Position numbers and translations under genes: made by a program
The notes under the pieces: model-generated
What the model was told of the DNA's origin: nothing
What the model saw: only the letters and a program-made list of their open reading frames with translations
Database searches by the model: none
Assembly: GCF_014270105.1 (NCBI RefSeq)
Contig: NZ_JACNMF010000004.1
Coordinates: 244,849-308,848, forward strand
Length of the DNA stretch: 64,000 nucleotides
Direction: 5' to 3'
DNA from: Hyunsoonleella aquatilis
GTDB lineage: Bacteria; Bacteroidota; Bacteroidia; Flavobacteriales; Flavobacteriaceae
Shown: piece by piece, positions 1 through 8,989 of the stretch
Layout: each line of letters starts with the position of its first letter
Position numbering within the stretch: the first letter of the stretch is position 1

Positions 1-1
1 A

Positions 2-646
2 TTAAAAATCAAAAGTAATCCAATATTACAGCAACAAATAAAAGATGTTGAGTCTATTCTTTTTGGAGTAAGGCGCGGTATGTTTAAGAATAAAACCAAA
101 GCGTTTCATGAGGAGGTAATTTCTGAAGATGTTACGTCTAAAAAAGACAAAAAGGTATTCACTTTAAACTTTAAAACCATCTCAATCGCTGCATCCATTG
201 TTGTTCTTGTTGGTGGCTTTTGGTTTTTCAATCGTACACCACAAAACGAAGCCATTTTCAATACATATTTTATAGAAGATAGAGGTTTAGAAACCAATAT
301 GGGAGAGACTAACCAATATGCTTTTGATGATGCTATGGTAGATTATAAGCATGGTAAATATGATAAAGCCATTGAAAAATGGAATCTTCTATTAAAAAGC
401 CAACCAAAAAATGACACCCTTAATTACTTTTTAGGTGTTGCACATTTGGCAAATAAAGACGAAGATAAGGCCATTAAATTTTTAAAAACTACAGTAAATG
501 ACAGCAAAAGTATTTTCTTAAGCGAAGCCAATTTTTATTTAGGCCTCTCCTATTTAAAAATGGATAAAACAGATTTGGCCATTGAAGCTTTCCAAAAAAG
601 CAATTCTAAAAGAAGTAAAGCGATAATAGAAGCATTAAAAAAGTAA
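2..646 (+). CDS. TPR-containing membrane protein, 5' end cut by the window
   Basis: The reading frame is open from the first full codon of the window (base 2) to the stop at 646, so the ATG at 80 is probably internal. The residues before it (...NPILQQQIKDVESILFG...) look like the cytosolic N-terminal segment usual in flavobacterial anti-sigma-like TPR proteins. After that come one hydrophobic helix (about residues 33-50 counted from the ATG at 80) and at least two TPR-like helix pairs (DYKHGKYDKAIEKWNLLL, then LGLSYLKMDKTDLAIEAF). I infer a single-pass inner-membrane protein with a periplasmic TPR domain. It ends 4 bp before the CHAT gene, so the two are almost certainly co-transcribed. In related genomes a sigma factor often precedes this pair; that would lie outside the window. 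Confidence 0.8.
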   Translation, partial: LKIKSNPILQQQIKDVESILFGVRRGMFKNKTKAFHEEVISEDVTSKKDKKVFTLNFKTISIAASIVVLVGGFWFFNRTPQNEAIFNTYFIEDRGLETNMGETNQYAFDDAMVDYKHGKYDKAIEKWNLLLKSQPKNDTLNYFLGVAHLANKDEDKAIKFLKTTVNDSKSIFLSEANFYLGLSYLKMDKTDLAIEAFQKSNSKRSKAIIEALKK

Positions 647-650
647 AGTC

Positions 651-3524
651 GTGTGTAAAACTTTATCAATTAATATTTTAAGTGTGTTTTTATGTATTCT
701 TTTTTTAGAAAAAACCAATGCACAAGAAAGTATTAACCTTTCAGATATAGACAGTATTAGTTATAACAAAGCAAAAGCGTTTTATAACTCTAGAGCTTAT
801 TCTGAATCAGAAAAAATATTACATCATCTTAAAAAGAAAATCAATAAAAAAGATAGTACACATTCTGATTTATCGTTCAAAATTTTCAATCTATTAGGTT
901 TTATAAATGCTTACACACAAAAGTTAGATAGCTCAACATATTATTCAAAACAGGCACTTAGTTTTCTTGAAAAAACGTCAATGCCTCTTTCTGAAAAATT
1001 CTATAATAAAGGGTTATTAAAAAACTCTATTTCTTTAAATATGTTTAATTCAGGTAGAACACAAACATCAATTGAAGAAATGAATGATGCCATTACCAAT
1101 CTTCAAAAATCTATTCCTCTTGATACTAATAAAACTAAAATTTTAAAGACTAGAAAAAGGCTATATGCATGTATTGAAAATTTAGGTGGTTTTTATCGAG
1201 GCGTTGGAGATAACCAACGCTGTCTTGATTTAATGAATTATGCCTATCAACAAAAAAAACAATTCCTTCCTGAAAAAGATTTAAGCATAATAATATCGGA
1301 ATTAATTTTAGCTCATATTCATTTAATTGCAATGAATTATAAAGAAGCAGATATGTTTAGCAACAAAGGATTAGCTAGAATAGACGAGTTGCCATCATGG
1401 AAATCTTATGCCCTAATTGTTAGATCTTCTATATATGAAAATATGGAAGATATGGCAAATGCTCAAAGAAGTTACGAAAAAACAGAAGCTGAATATAGAA
1501 AAAACAAAACACCATACACTTTTCAATTCCTTGATGCTCTGATAGAAATGTCCTTGTTTTACGCCAAAATTGGAGATAAGAACAAAGCTTTATCACTTGC
1601 TCAAGAAGCTTATGATTATACACATAGGGACGGCTTTAAAAACAAATTGTTGCGGTATTTTCAAACTCAAAACTTAGCTGATGTTAATTTTGCACTTAAA
1701 AACTATAAAGATGCTTTACGCTACAGTCATGAGGCTCTCGAATACTTCTCTAAGGATAGTTTAAAATTAACATCACTATTAGATTCTATTCAAAACGAAA
1801 CTAGAAAGCCACGTTCATTATTAGTAAATATTAAATCCAAATACTTTCTAAAAGAGAATAAAAGTATTTCTTTTCTTGAGAATCAAATTAAGGAAACAGA
1901 AAAAGCTGTTTCCGTATTAGAGACCAGAAAGCGCATTATCAAAACACACGGAGATCTTGAGGTGTTATTAAATGACAATAAAGATCTTATTGATTTTAGA
2001 AAAAAATTGTATCTCAATTTGTATGAAAAAACAAAAAATGAAGCACATCTTGATGCCATATTAAATATACATGAATCTAGTATTTACAATCGTGTTAGAT
2101 CTAGGTTGAACCTTAAAGATTTAGCACACTTTAATGTTCATCCAAAAATAATAAATAGAGAAAAACAACTTAAAGAGCGTATAGATAGTGTACTCGCATT
2201 TTCCGTTGACATAAAAGACTATATTAAAGCTAACAAGTTAAGAGACCAGTTTTTAGATTCCTTAAAACATTCGCATCCCAAATATCATAAAATGCGTTAT
2301 GCAACAGTTTTTGAATCACTTGGGAGCTTACAGAAAGTAATTCCTGAAAATACAACTATTGTTCGTTATTTATTCATTGGCAATACCCTACAGGTTGTAA
2401 TACTCAATCAAGATGTAAAGAAAATTATACCTTTAGATGGCTTTAACGATTCTCAAAAAATGATTTCTCAGTTAATAGAGAATCAATCGCACCTTCTTAA
2501 AACCAACGACCTATTATTTGATTTATATAAGGTATTGTGGAAACCGTTTGCCAATGAAATAACCACCAAAAATATCATCATCATTCCTGATGGCGATTTA
2601 TATAACCTAAGTTTTGAAACGCTAACACCCACAAAAATAGAATCATTTAAAGAACTCTCAACAAACAGTCTTTTAGCTAAACACAATATTAGTTATAATT
2701 ACAGCTTGTATTTAATAGAACAATCTGAAAACACTACTAATTATAAAAACAGTTTTATTGCTTTCGCCCCTGAGTTTAATGATAAAATGAAGGAGACCTA
2801 CAAACTGGCAATCACAGATTCCATCAACCTAGACAAAACCTATTTAACCTTGTTGCAACAGCCCTTTAATGTGGATTTGGCAAAAGCATATGCTGACGTT
2901 TTTGATGGCAATTACTTTTTAAATGAAAACTCCACAGAACGTGTTTTTAAAAAAAATGCTAGCGAACATAAAATTATACATATCGGCACACATGCTGAGT
3001 CCAATAATATTAGTCCAGAGCTCTCCAGACTACTTTTTGCTAAAAATATTTCTGATAAAAATGAAGATGGCTCTTTATACGCCTACGAGATTTACGACAC
3101 AAGTTTAAACTCTAATTTGGCAATTCTCACCGCATGTGAAACAGGCAAACCAAGTTATCAAGCTGGTGAAGGAATGATTTCATTAGCACATGCATTTAAT
3201 TATGCTGGTAGCGAAAGCATATTGACTAGCCTATGGAAAGTTGATGAGCGTTCTACATCTGAAATTATCGAATTATTTTACAAAAATATCGATGAAGGAA
3301 AACCAAAAAACGAAGCCCTAAGGTTAGCAAAATTAGACTATATAAAGAATACCGAAGGCAGAACAGTTGCACCTAAATTTTGGGCTGGATTAGTACTAAT
3401 GGGTGATGTAAGTCCGATTGAGATATCCAACACAACAACACCTTGGAAATGGCTGATTTTTATTGGGTTCGTTGTTATTGGAATTCTACTATTCTTAAAA
3501 TTAAGAAAAGCAAATAGTGTTTAA
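651..3524 (+). CDS. TPR-CHAT domain protein (caspase-like peptidase fold)
   Basis: A 957-residue protein with a signal-like N-terminus (about residues 1-24, ending TNAQ), a long helical TPR region (about 30-400), a linker helix region, and a C-terminal CHAT domain (about 600-920). The CHAT His/Cys dyad is visible: His781 in HIGTHAE and Cys829 in TACETG, followed by the GEGMISLAHAF and WKVDERST motifs typical of the family. A single transmembrane helix (about 930-950) and a short basic tail end the protein. The start is GTG, 4 bp after the preceding TPR gene; no ATG competes nearby. CHAT proteins are caspase relatives, some of them regulated proteases. The substrate is unknown. The TPR partner directly upstream suggests a membrane-associated protein-protein signalling pair, which is inference. 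Confidence 0.88.
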   Translation: MCKTLSINILSVFLCILFLEKTNAQESINLSDIDSISYNKAKAFYNSRAYSESEKILHHLKKKINKKDSTHSDLSFKIFNLLGFINAYTQKLDSSTYYSKQALSFLEKTSMPLSEKFYNKGLLKNSISLNMFNSGRTQTSIEEMNDAITNLQKSIPLDTNKTKILKTRKRLYACIENLGGFYRGVGDNQRCLDLMNYAYQQKKQFLPEKDLSIIISELILAHIHLIAMNYKEADMFSNKGLARIDELPSWKSYALIVRSSIYENMEDMANAQRSYEKTEAEYRKNKTPYTFQFLDALIEMSLFYAKIGDKNKALSLAQEAYDYTHRDGFKNKLLRYFQTQNLADVNFALKNYKDALRYSHEALEYFSKDSLKLTSLLDSIQNETRKPRSLLVNIKSKYFLKENKSISFLENQIKETEKAVSVLETRKRIIKTHGDLEVLLNDNKDLIDFRKKLYLNLYEKTKNEAHLDAILNIHESSIYNRVRSRLNLKDLAHFNVHPKIINREKQLKERIDSVLAFSVDIKDYIKANKLRDQFLDSLKHSHPKYHKMRYATVFESLGSLQKVIPENTTIVRYLFIGNTLQVVILNQDVKKIIPLDGFNDSQKMISQLIENQSHLLKTNDLLFDLYKVLWKPFANEITTKNIIIIPDGDLYNLSFETLTPTKIESFKELSTNSLLAKHNISYNYSLYLIEQSENTTNYKNSFIAFAPEFNDKMKETYKLAITDSINLDKTYLTLLQQPFNVDLAKAYADVFDGNYFLNENSTERVFKKNASEHKIIHIGTHAESNNISPELSRLLFAKNISDKNEDGSLYAYEIYDTSLNSNLAILTACETGKPSYQAGEGMISLAHAFNYAGSESILTSLWKVDERSTSEIIELFYKNIDEGKPKNEALRLAKLDYIKNTEGRTVAPKFWAGLVLMGDVSPIEISNTTTPWKWLIFIGFVVIGILLFLKLRKANSV

Positions 3525-3545
3525 AAGTAAAATGAACTAATGATA

Positions 3546-5315
3546 CTAAACCACCTCAGCTTCCTGCAAAAACTGAACTTCATATAAATTCTTATAGTAA
3601 CCATCCTTCTTTTTAAGCAGTTCTTTGTGAGTGCCTTGTTCTACAATTTCACCAGCATCCATCACTATGATTTTATCTGCTTTTTTAACAGTAGCCAATC
3701 GGTGGGCAATGACAATAGAAGTCCGTCCCTTCGTAATTTTATCTGTGGCATTTTGAATCAATTGTTCGGAGTAGGAATCCACTGAAGATGTGGCTTCATC
3801 CAACACCAAAATACTTGGATTGGTAACGTAGGCCCTTAAAAAAGAAATCAATTGACGCTGACCGGACGAAAGCATCACCCCGCGCTCTTTGACGTTATAA
3901 TGATAACCACCCGGTAGGCTACTAATAAATTCATGAACGCCTATAGCCTTTGCCGCCTCAATGACTTTCTCTTCTGAAACATTAGGATTGTGCAAAGTGA
4001 TATTGTTTAAAATGGTGTCAGCAAATAAAAAGACATCCTGCAATACCACGGCAATTTGGGTTCGCAAAGAGGCCAAAGTCACTTCCCGAATATCAATATT
4101 GTCGATGGCAATAACCCCATCCTTTATTTCGTAAAAACGGTTCAATAAATTGATGATGGTAGATTTTCCAGCACCCGTAGCACCAACAATGGCTATGGTC
4201 TGCCCAGCTTGTACATCAAACGAAATACCTTTCAGCACGGGTTCGTCCTCCACGTAATTGAACCACACATTTTTAAATGCTATATCTCCCCTAAAATGTG
4301 CCGCCTCATGTTGGCCATTATCATCAATCTGGGAAGTAGTGTCCAAAACCTTAAACACTCGGTTGGCCGCCACCATCCCCATTTGAAGGGTGTTAAATTT
4401 ATCCGCAATTTGGCGCAACGGCCTAAATAATTTTGGAATAAACATCACAAAGGCAAACAACACCCCTTGGGATGCCGTATCGCTAACTACGTGGGTCAAC
4501 CCACCATACCACACCACCAAACCAATGGTAATGGACGACGATAATTCCGCAATGGGAAAAAAGAAGGAGTTGTACCAAATGGTTTTTAACCACCCTTTTT
4601 TATGCCGCTCGTTAATGGCCCTAAACTTTTCATTTTCAATAGTTTCCCGAGCAAACAACTGCAATATTTTCATCCCTGTAATCCGTTCCTGCACAAACTG
4701 GTTTAGGTTGGACACTTCGCTTCGCACCTCTTCAAAAGCTTTTTTCATATACTTTTGAAACAGCTTTGTGGCATATAATAAAATGGGCAACATCGCAAAA
4801 ACGATCAAACTCAATTTCCAACTCATATAAAACATCGCTCCGGAAACCACCACCATAGCCAGCAAATCCTTAAAAATCATAAAAAGGCCCTGGCCAAAAA
4901 TATCGGCGATACGCTCCATATCGGTTACCGAACGGGTAATCAAAACCCCAACCGACGAATTATCATAATACTTCATTTTGAAGCGCAACAAATGGTTGAA
5001 GAGTTTTACCCTAACGTCCCGCACCACATTCTGCCCCAACCATCCCGAATAATAGATAAAGAACAATTGAAAAAGCACCTCCAATAGCAACAATGCTATC
5101 ATGACAACAATAATCGTCAAAAAGCCTTCGCTCAGCTTATTGGTCAGGTTTTCATCAATGGCATATTTTAACAAATACGGTGTGGCAACGCCCAATAACG
5201 CAATAATAATTACCGAGGCAAACACCCCAGTAAACACCGTTTTGTAGGGCTTTATGAACTTGAACAGTCGCCTGAACAGTCCCACATCAAATATTTGTTC
5301 CTTTTGTTTTGTCAT
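3546..5315 (-). CDS. ABC exporter, fused permease and ATPase (MsbA/lipid exporter type)
   Basis: A 589-residue half-transporter. The N-terminal part has six predicted membrane helices (about residues 25-310) and the C-terminal part is a nucleotide-binding domain. Walker A is GATGAGKST at 378-386, the ABC signature is LSSGQRQ, Walker B is ILVLDEATS with Asp506/Glu507, and the H-loop is IVIAHRL. It would act as a homodimer in the inner membrane. Heterologous exporters of this type move lipids, lipid A or drugs, and the substrate cannot be read from the sequence. Its ATG directly abuts the stop codon of truA (no gap), so the two are co-transcribed. The 3' end faces the CHAT gene with only 21 bp between them and no clear terminator. 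Confidence 0.93.
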   Translation of the reverse strand: MTKQKEQIFDVGLFRRLFKFIKPYKTVFTGVFASVIIIALLGVATPYLLKYAIDENLTNKLSEGFLTIIVVMIALLLLEVLFQLFFIYYSGWLGQNVVRDVRVKLFNHLLRFKMKYYDNSSVGVLITRSVTDMERIADIFGQGLFMIFKDLLAMVVVSGAMFYMSWKLSLIVFAMLPILLYATKLFQKYMKKAFEEVRSEVSNLNQFVQERITGMKILQLFARETIENEKFRAINERHKKGWLKTIWYNSFFFPIAELSSSITIGLVVWYGGLTHVVSDTASQGVLFAFVMFIPKLFRPLRQIADKFNTLQMGMVAANRVFKVLDTTSQIDDNGQHEAAHFRGDIAFKNVWFNYVEDEPVLKGISFDVQAGQTIAIVGATGAGKSTIINLLNRFYEIKDGVIAIDNIDIREVTLASLRTQIAVVLQDVFLFADTILNNITLHNPNVSEEKVIEAAKAIGVHEFISSLPGGYHYNVKERGVMLSSGQRQLISFLRAYVTNPSILVLDEATSSVDSYSEQLIQNATDKITKGRTSIVIAHRLATVKKADKIIVMDAGEIVEQGTHKELLKKKDGYYKNLYEVQFLQEAEVV

Positions 5316-6059
5316 TTATAATCTAATCGATTCGGGGTACGCCACCTCGGTTAAGTACAACCCGTGCGCCGGCACCGAATACCCCGCCTCACTTCTATTT
5401 TTGGATTTTATGATATCGTGCAACTCCTCCACTTCTAGCTTCCCCAACCCAATATTAATCATCGTCCCAACGATGGCGCGCACCATATTGCGCAAAAACC
5501 GGTCGGCCGTAATGGCAAAATGCAGTTCGCCCTCGCGGACAAACCACTTCGCCTTCATGATATCACAATAATACGTTTTTACATCGGTATGCGCCTTGGA
5601 AAAGCATTGAAAATCTTTATACTGAAATAAAATTTTGACCGCCACATTCATCTTCTCCAAATCCAGTTCCTGCTTTAAATAGTAGGCATTTCGGTGCGTA
5701 AACGGATTCTTCTTCGTACTCACCCGATACAAATAACTGCGCCGTATCGCATCAAACCGCGCATGCGCCTCGGGCTTCACCTTAAAAATACGCGCAATAG
5801 CAATATTAAACGGCAAAAACGAATTGAGCTTGTACGCCAAATCGTCGGCATCAAACAAGCGGTCCGTATCAAAATGCGCAAACATTTGGCTGGCGTGCAC
5901 CCCGGTATCGGTACGCCCTGCACCCACAACGGAAATCGTATCGCTCAGCAATTTGGAAAGTGCCTCCTCCAGCACCTCCTGCACCGTTAGCGCCGTAGGC
6001 TGTATCTGCCAGCCGTGGTACCCGCTACCGTTGTATGAGAGTTCTATAAAATATCGCAA
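5316..6059 (-). CDS. truA: tRNA pseudouridine(38-40) synthase TruA
   Basis: A 247-residue protein of normal TruA length. It converts uridines 38-40 of the tRNA anticodon arm to pseudouridine. The catalytic Asp is Asp51 in GAGRTDTGVHA, and the N-terminus (RYFIELSYNGSGYHGWQ) and RFLRNMVRAIVG motif match the family. It is the first gene of a two-gene minus-strand run with the ABC exporter, whose start codon follows immediately. Its base composition is clearly more GC-rich than the repeat-laden DNA that begins just upstream, so this looks like a core gene next to an accessory island. Confidence 0.96.
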   Translation of the reverse strand: MRYFIELSYNGSGYHGWQIQPTALTVQEVLEEALSKLLSDTISVVGAGRTDTGVHASQMFAHFDTDRLFDADDLAYKLNSFLPFNIAIARIFKVKPEAHARFDAIRRSYLYRVSTKKNPFTHRNAYYLKQELDLEKMNVAVKILFQYKDFQCFSKAHTDVKTYYCDIMKAKWFVREGELHFAITADRFLRNMVRAIVGTMINIGLGKLEVEELHDIIKSKNRSEAGYSVPAHGLYLTEVAYPESIRL

Positions 6060-6095
6060 TGGTTGTTGCCCTTTTAATTAAAACGAAAACGCTCT

Positions 6096-6117
6096 GTCAG
6101 ACTGAGCGCAGTCGAAG
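6096..6117 (+). repeat. REP-like element, TGAGCGCAGTCGAAG family (copy 1 of 4)
   Basis: GTCA followed by a TGAGCGCAGTCGAAG core, just upstream of truA. The same core occurs at 39695-39716, inverted at 39743-39764 and inverted at 49163-49184. All copies are intergenic. Confidence 0.8.
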
Positions 6118-6151
6118 TCTCTTTTTTGTTTCTCATGAGAACCTGAAATAA

Positions 6152-6169
6152 TCCCGATAGCTATCGGGA
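6152..6169. repeat. 18-bp perfect palindrome TCCCGATAGCTATCGGGA
   Basis: Perfect self-complementary sequence. The core CCCGATAGCTATCGGG recurs at 6317-6340, 51613-51628 and 51702-51719, with a variant (CCCGATAATTATCGGG) at 51475-51492. All copies lie in intergenic repeat-rich DNA. Confidence 0.85.
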
Positions 6170-6265
6170 CAGGTTGACAAAAACCTATCAATTTTTGTCA
6201 AGTTGCAAAGATATAGAGATTTGTGTTGGTTGAAAAGGGCGGTGTCTTAATTAAATATTAAAAAT

Positions 6266-6371
6266 TTGGGCGTTACCCAGACGCTGACGGTCGGGGTCGG
6301 GCTTTCGGCAGTCGCTCTCTCCCGATAGCTATCGGGAGAGGAGCTTCAACAAATGCCTCAATCCCTAACGC
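6266..6371 (-). repeat. GCGTTAGGG intergenic element, copy A
   Basis: Read on the minus strand it begins GCGTTAGGGATTGAGGC and ends GGGTAACGCCCAAA. The ends are complementary (GCGTTA with TAACGC), so the element could fold from its base. The interior carries a nested palindrome at 6317-6340 (CCCGATAGCTATCGGG with flanking CTCT/AGAG). Copies B (9088-9174) and C (51269-51434) share the ends but have different interiors. It lies 3' of the LRR lipoprotein gene, in the same orientation as that gene. Confidence 0.75.
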
Positions 6372-6423
6372 GGGGCTTGCTTGCTGGCTTTTTTCCTTGT
6401 TCGAAGTTAAAGTACTTTTGAGA

Positions 6424-6434
6424 GGTTCGTTTAA
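6424..6434 (+). repeat. TTCGTTTAACG motif, possible remnant of the X repeat
   Basis: The 11 bases TTCGTTTAACG match the first part of the X repeat found at 8237-8277 and 50762-50802. With the inverted X copy at 8237-8277 it brackets the LRR lipoprotein gene. The match is short and the coordinate is good to about 2 bases. The remaining DNA between here and 6614 holds no gene I can support. Confidence 0.4.
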
Positions 6435-6614
6435 CGTGTTTGTATATGAAAAGTAGCGGTTATTGTGTGCAATGATTTTTCAAAGGAAAATCAGAAGCTA
6501 GCAAACAAAGAAACTAACATTGGTTAAGGATAAAGCTAGCAATTTTTTATACACTTAGATGTAGGTGGTGCTTAATTTTTTGTTGTAAATATATTTCTAC
6601 CTTTCATTTTATTG

Positions 6615-8162
6615 TTACTTACATTTATCAGTTGAAACCATATGATTAATCAATGGATTATATGCGTTACCGGTTACATTATATGAACTCTGAAATTGGT
6701 TATAAATTTTAAAGTCTTTATTAATAGGACAAAAATCGACCAAATTAATATTGTTCGTAACATGAAATTTGTTTATTATTCTAATTAAACTTTCTAAACC
6801 TAATAGTGATGATAAAGAGTCATTATTCTCAATTTTTAAAGTTGTGGCACTTTTAAGAGAATTTAATCCAATTAAGTTTTTTAAATTATTATTATTTGTA
6901 ATGAATAGGTTTCCAATTGCAGCAATATCTAGTTCCGTCAGATTTTCTAATGATTCATTGTTATTGATTATCAAATCTACACCTGAACTAGTAGAAATAC
7001 CACCATACTCAGTGTGAATACCTTCTAAACCCTTTAAGTTTTCGAGGGTTTTGTTGTTTTCGATTTTAATAACTTTAGCTCGGGAAAGTCCATTTAACCC
7101 TGTTAAATCTACTAACGAATTATTTGAAATAATATTTACTCCACCTTGTATACGCTCAATGTTTTCTAATCCTTTTAAATTTACCAATTGAGGATTATCT
7201 TTTATTGTTAAAGATGAAGCATAATTAAAATTGACAAAATCGGTAAGGTTTGTAAGGTTTTTATTTTTTATAATCTCAAATGATTCTGTTAAATTAAGAT
7301 TTTCTAAACCTTTTAAGTTTTTTAAAGATTCGTTACTACCAATAAAAATTCTATTTGCACTAGTGATATTTTCAATACCATTTAGGCTAACTAAGGTTTG
7401 GTTAACATTAACAAATAAGTGAGAAGTGTAAGTTAAATTTTCTAAACCCTCTAAGCTACTTATATATGGGCTTGATGTAATTTGTAATGTGCCATTAACT
7501 TTTGATATAGACTCTAAACCTATCAAACTTGTAATTACTTCTAACCCACTATTTGATGTGCAATTATCGTCTTTTATTGTTAAGTCCCCATCAATAATAG
7601 TATATTTTTCTTTAATAAAATTTTTTAAATATTGATTACAGTTGATTATTAAATTTCCAGAATATATCTTTTCCTTTAACTTATATGTGATTTTTAGACT
7701 ATCTTTAGTAGGATTGAATAAGTTGTTTTCAATTTTGAAGGAGTTGTTTGGATTTTTGGAAACATAACCTTTATTAGATAAACTGTTTCCATCAATTAAG
7801 TTATCAATATTTAAGTTTTTTATAGCCTCAAAATCTCCTAAAGAGCGGTTGTTTGTAATGGATAAACTTTCACTAACAGTTAATAAGTTTTCTAAACCAT
7901 GTAGGCTAATTAATTTAGGATTATTAACAATTTCCAATTTGCTTACTAAAGTTAATGAATTTAAAGCTGATAAATCAGATATATCAGAACCTGAAATTTT
8001 TAGGAAACCTATTTTCTTTATAGCTTCATTATTAAACGCATTAATATCCTCTTGGGTTGTAAACTCTATTTCATTTAATTCGATATCATTAGTTTCGTTT
8101 TCTTTACTACATGATAAAATGAATAATGCAAAAGAAACAATTAGTAAAATGATTTTTTTCAC
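6615..8162 (-). CDS. Leucine-rich-repeat lipoprotein (receptor-L-domain-like)
   Basis: A 515-residue protein with a lipoprotein signal peptide (lipobox FILSC, Cys18). The rest is built of 20-24-residue repeats of the type L.SLxGLENLxxxxxLxIxNNxxL, in two blocks (about 50-160 and 190-490). This is the solenoid pattern of bacterial LRR or receptor-L-like surface proteins. It is probably anchored in the outer membrane and may bind a protein or glycan, but no ligand can be inferred. The gene is strongly AT-rich compared with truA and the phosphodiesterase on either side and is flanked by intergenic repeats: X on its 5' side and GCGTTAGGG copy A on its 3' side. This fits an acquired, cassette-like gene. 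It starts with GTG in the context cctGTGaaaaaa. Confidence 0.85.
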   Translation of the reverse strand: MKKIILLIVSFALFILSCSKENETNDIELNEIEFTTQEDINAFNNEAIKKIGFLKISGSDISDLSALNSLTLVSKLEIVNNPKLISLHGLENLLTVSESLSITNNRSLGDFEAIKNLNIDNLIDGNSLSNKGYVSKNPNNSFKIENNLFNPTKDSLKITYKLKEKIYSGNLIINCNQYLKNFIKEKYTIIDGDLTIKDDNCTSNSGLEVITSLIGLESISKVNGTLQITSSPYISSLEGLENLTYTSHLFVNVNQTLVSLNGIENITSANRIFIGSNESLKNLKGLENLNLTESFEIIKNKNLTNLTDFVNFNYASSLTIKDNPQLVNLKGLENIERIQGGVNIISNNSLVDLTGLNGLSRAKVIKIENNKTLENLKGLEGIHTEYGGISTSSGVDLIINNNESLENLTELDIAAIGNLFITNNNNLKNLIGLNSLKSATTLKIENNDSLSSLLGLESLIRIINKFHVTNNINLVDFCPINKDFKIYNQFQSSYNVTGNAYNPLINHMVSTDKCK

Positions 8163-8236
8163 AGGAATTTTATTAATAATTAAATTTTTTAGATTATCTA
8201 CATTTATTCAGGACGAGGCAGCATTGCCACGGAAGT

Positions 8237-8277
8237 GCGCCGTTCTAAATGGCTTATATCCGACGTTAAACGAAGTT
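8237..8277 (-). repeat. X repeat, copy 1 (CGGATATAAGCC family)
   Basis: On the minus strand it reads AACTTCGTTTAACG, one base, CGGATATAAGCCATT, then AGAACGGCGC. A near-identical stretch lies at 50762-50802 on the plus strand. In both places the element sits on the 5' side of an orphan gene and points towards it (the LRR lipoprotein here). Confidence 0.75.
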
Positions 8278-8377
8278 CGTTATTTTTTTTAACAAAATCA
8301 AGAAAAGACTTATGTTAATGTTCAATACAAACATTTCATAATCCATAACTTTACCAAACAAATTTTCAAATAAAAAA

Positions 8378-8872
8378 GTGACCAAAATCCTCCTCCTCTC
8401 CGACACCCACAGCTATATCGATAACGATATCTTCAAATACGTCAAACAAGCCGACGAAGTATGGCATGCCGGGGATATTGGGGATGTAAAAGTTACAGAT
8501 ACCATCAAGGCCTTAAAGCCGTTGCGAGGGGTGTACGGCAATATTGACGACACCAAAACACGTACGGAATTCCCGGAGCATAACCGCTTTAAATGCGAAG
8601 ATGTGGACGTTTGGATCACCCACATTGGGGGCTATCCCGGGGCTTATGATAGACGGGTGCGGGAGGCTATCAAATTAAACCCACCTCGGTTGTTTATCTG
8701 TGGGCATTCCCACATTCTAAAAGTAATGCCGGATAAAAAACTAAACCTATTACACATGAATCCCGGGGCGGTGGGGAAACACGGGTTTCATAAAAAACGG
8801 ACGATGCTTCGGTTTACGATTGATGGGAAAGCTATTGATAATTTGGAGGTGATTGAGTTTAGCCGACGCTGA
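8378..8872 (+). CDS. YfcE/MJ0936-family metallophosphodiesterase
   Basis: A 164-residue calcineurin-like phosphoesterase of the small YfcE type. Metal-binding motifs appear in the usual order: SDTH (residues 8-11), GD in HAGDIGD, YGNID, THIGG and CGHSH. Family members hydrolyse phosphodiesters, often with broad in-vitro specificity; the physiological substrate is unknown. The only credible start is GTG at 8378; the frame upstream reaches a stop at 8339 with no ATG. It stands alone, with the X repeat upstream and tandem palindromic repeats immediately downstream. Confidence 0.9.
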   Translation: MTKILLLSDTHSYIDNDIFKYVKQADEVWHAGDIGDVKVTDTIKALKPLRGVYGNIDDTKTRTEFPEHNRFKCEDVDVWITHIGGYPGAYDRRVREAIKLNPPRLFICGHSHILKVMPDKKLNLLHMNPGAVGKHGFHKKRTMLRFTIDGKAIDNLEVIEFSRR

Positions 8873-8879
8873 TTCATCC

Positions 8880-8979
8880 CGTCATTACGAGGAGTGTACG
8901 ACGAAGTAATCTCATCCAGCCTAAGACGTATCCGAAATAACATTAACAAGATTGCTTCACTGCGTTCTTGGCAATGACG
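8880..8979. repeat. TCATTACGA inverted-repeat element, unit 1
   Basis: Starts CGTCATTACGAGGAG...GAAGTAATCTC and ends GATTGCTTCACTGCG...GGCAATGACG. The two ends are imperfect inverted copies, so the unit could form a long hairpin. This is the CGTCATTGCGAGG...CAATGACG type of dispersed repeat seen in many Bacteroidota genomes. A second unit follows about 10 bp later. Confidence 0.75.
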
Positions 8980-8989
8980 AAAAATAAAA

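Noticed and set aside
651..3524. TPR-CHAT protein as part of a type III-E CRISPR (Craspase) or gasdermin-like defence system
   Set aside because: No CRISPR, gasdermin-like or other defence gene is adjacent; only the TPR partner is present.
5694..5990. 98-codon plus-strand frame opposite truA
   Set aside because: Shadow of truA on the other strand; truA has full motifs.
6266..6371. GCGTTAGGG elements as integron attC sites
   Set aside because: The ends GCGTTAGGG...GGGTAACGC are in the opposite order to the attC core (RYYYAAC...GTTRRRY), and no integron integrase is present in the window.
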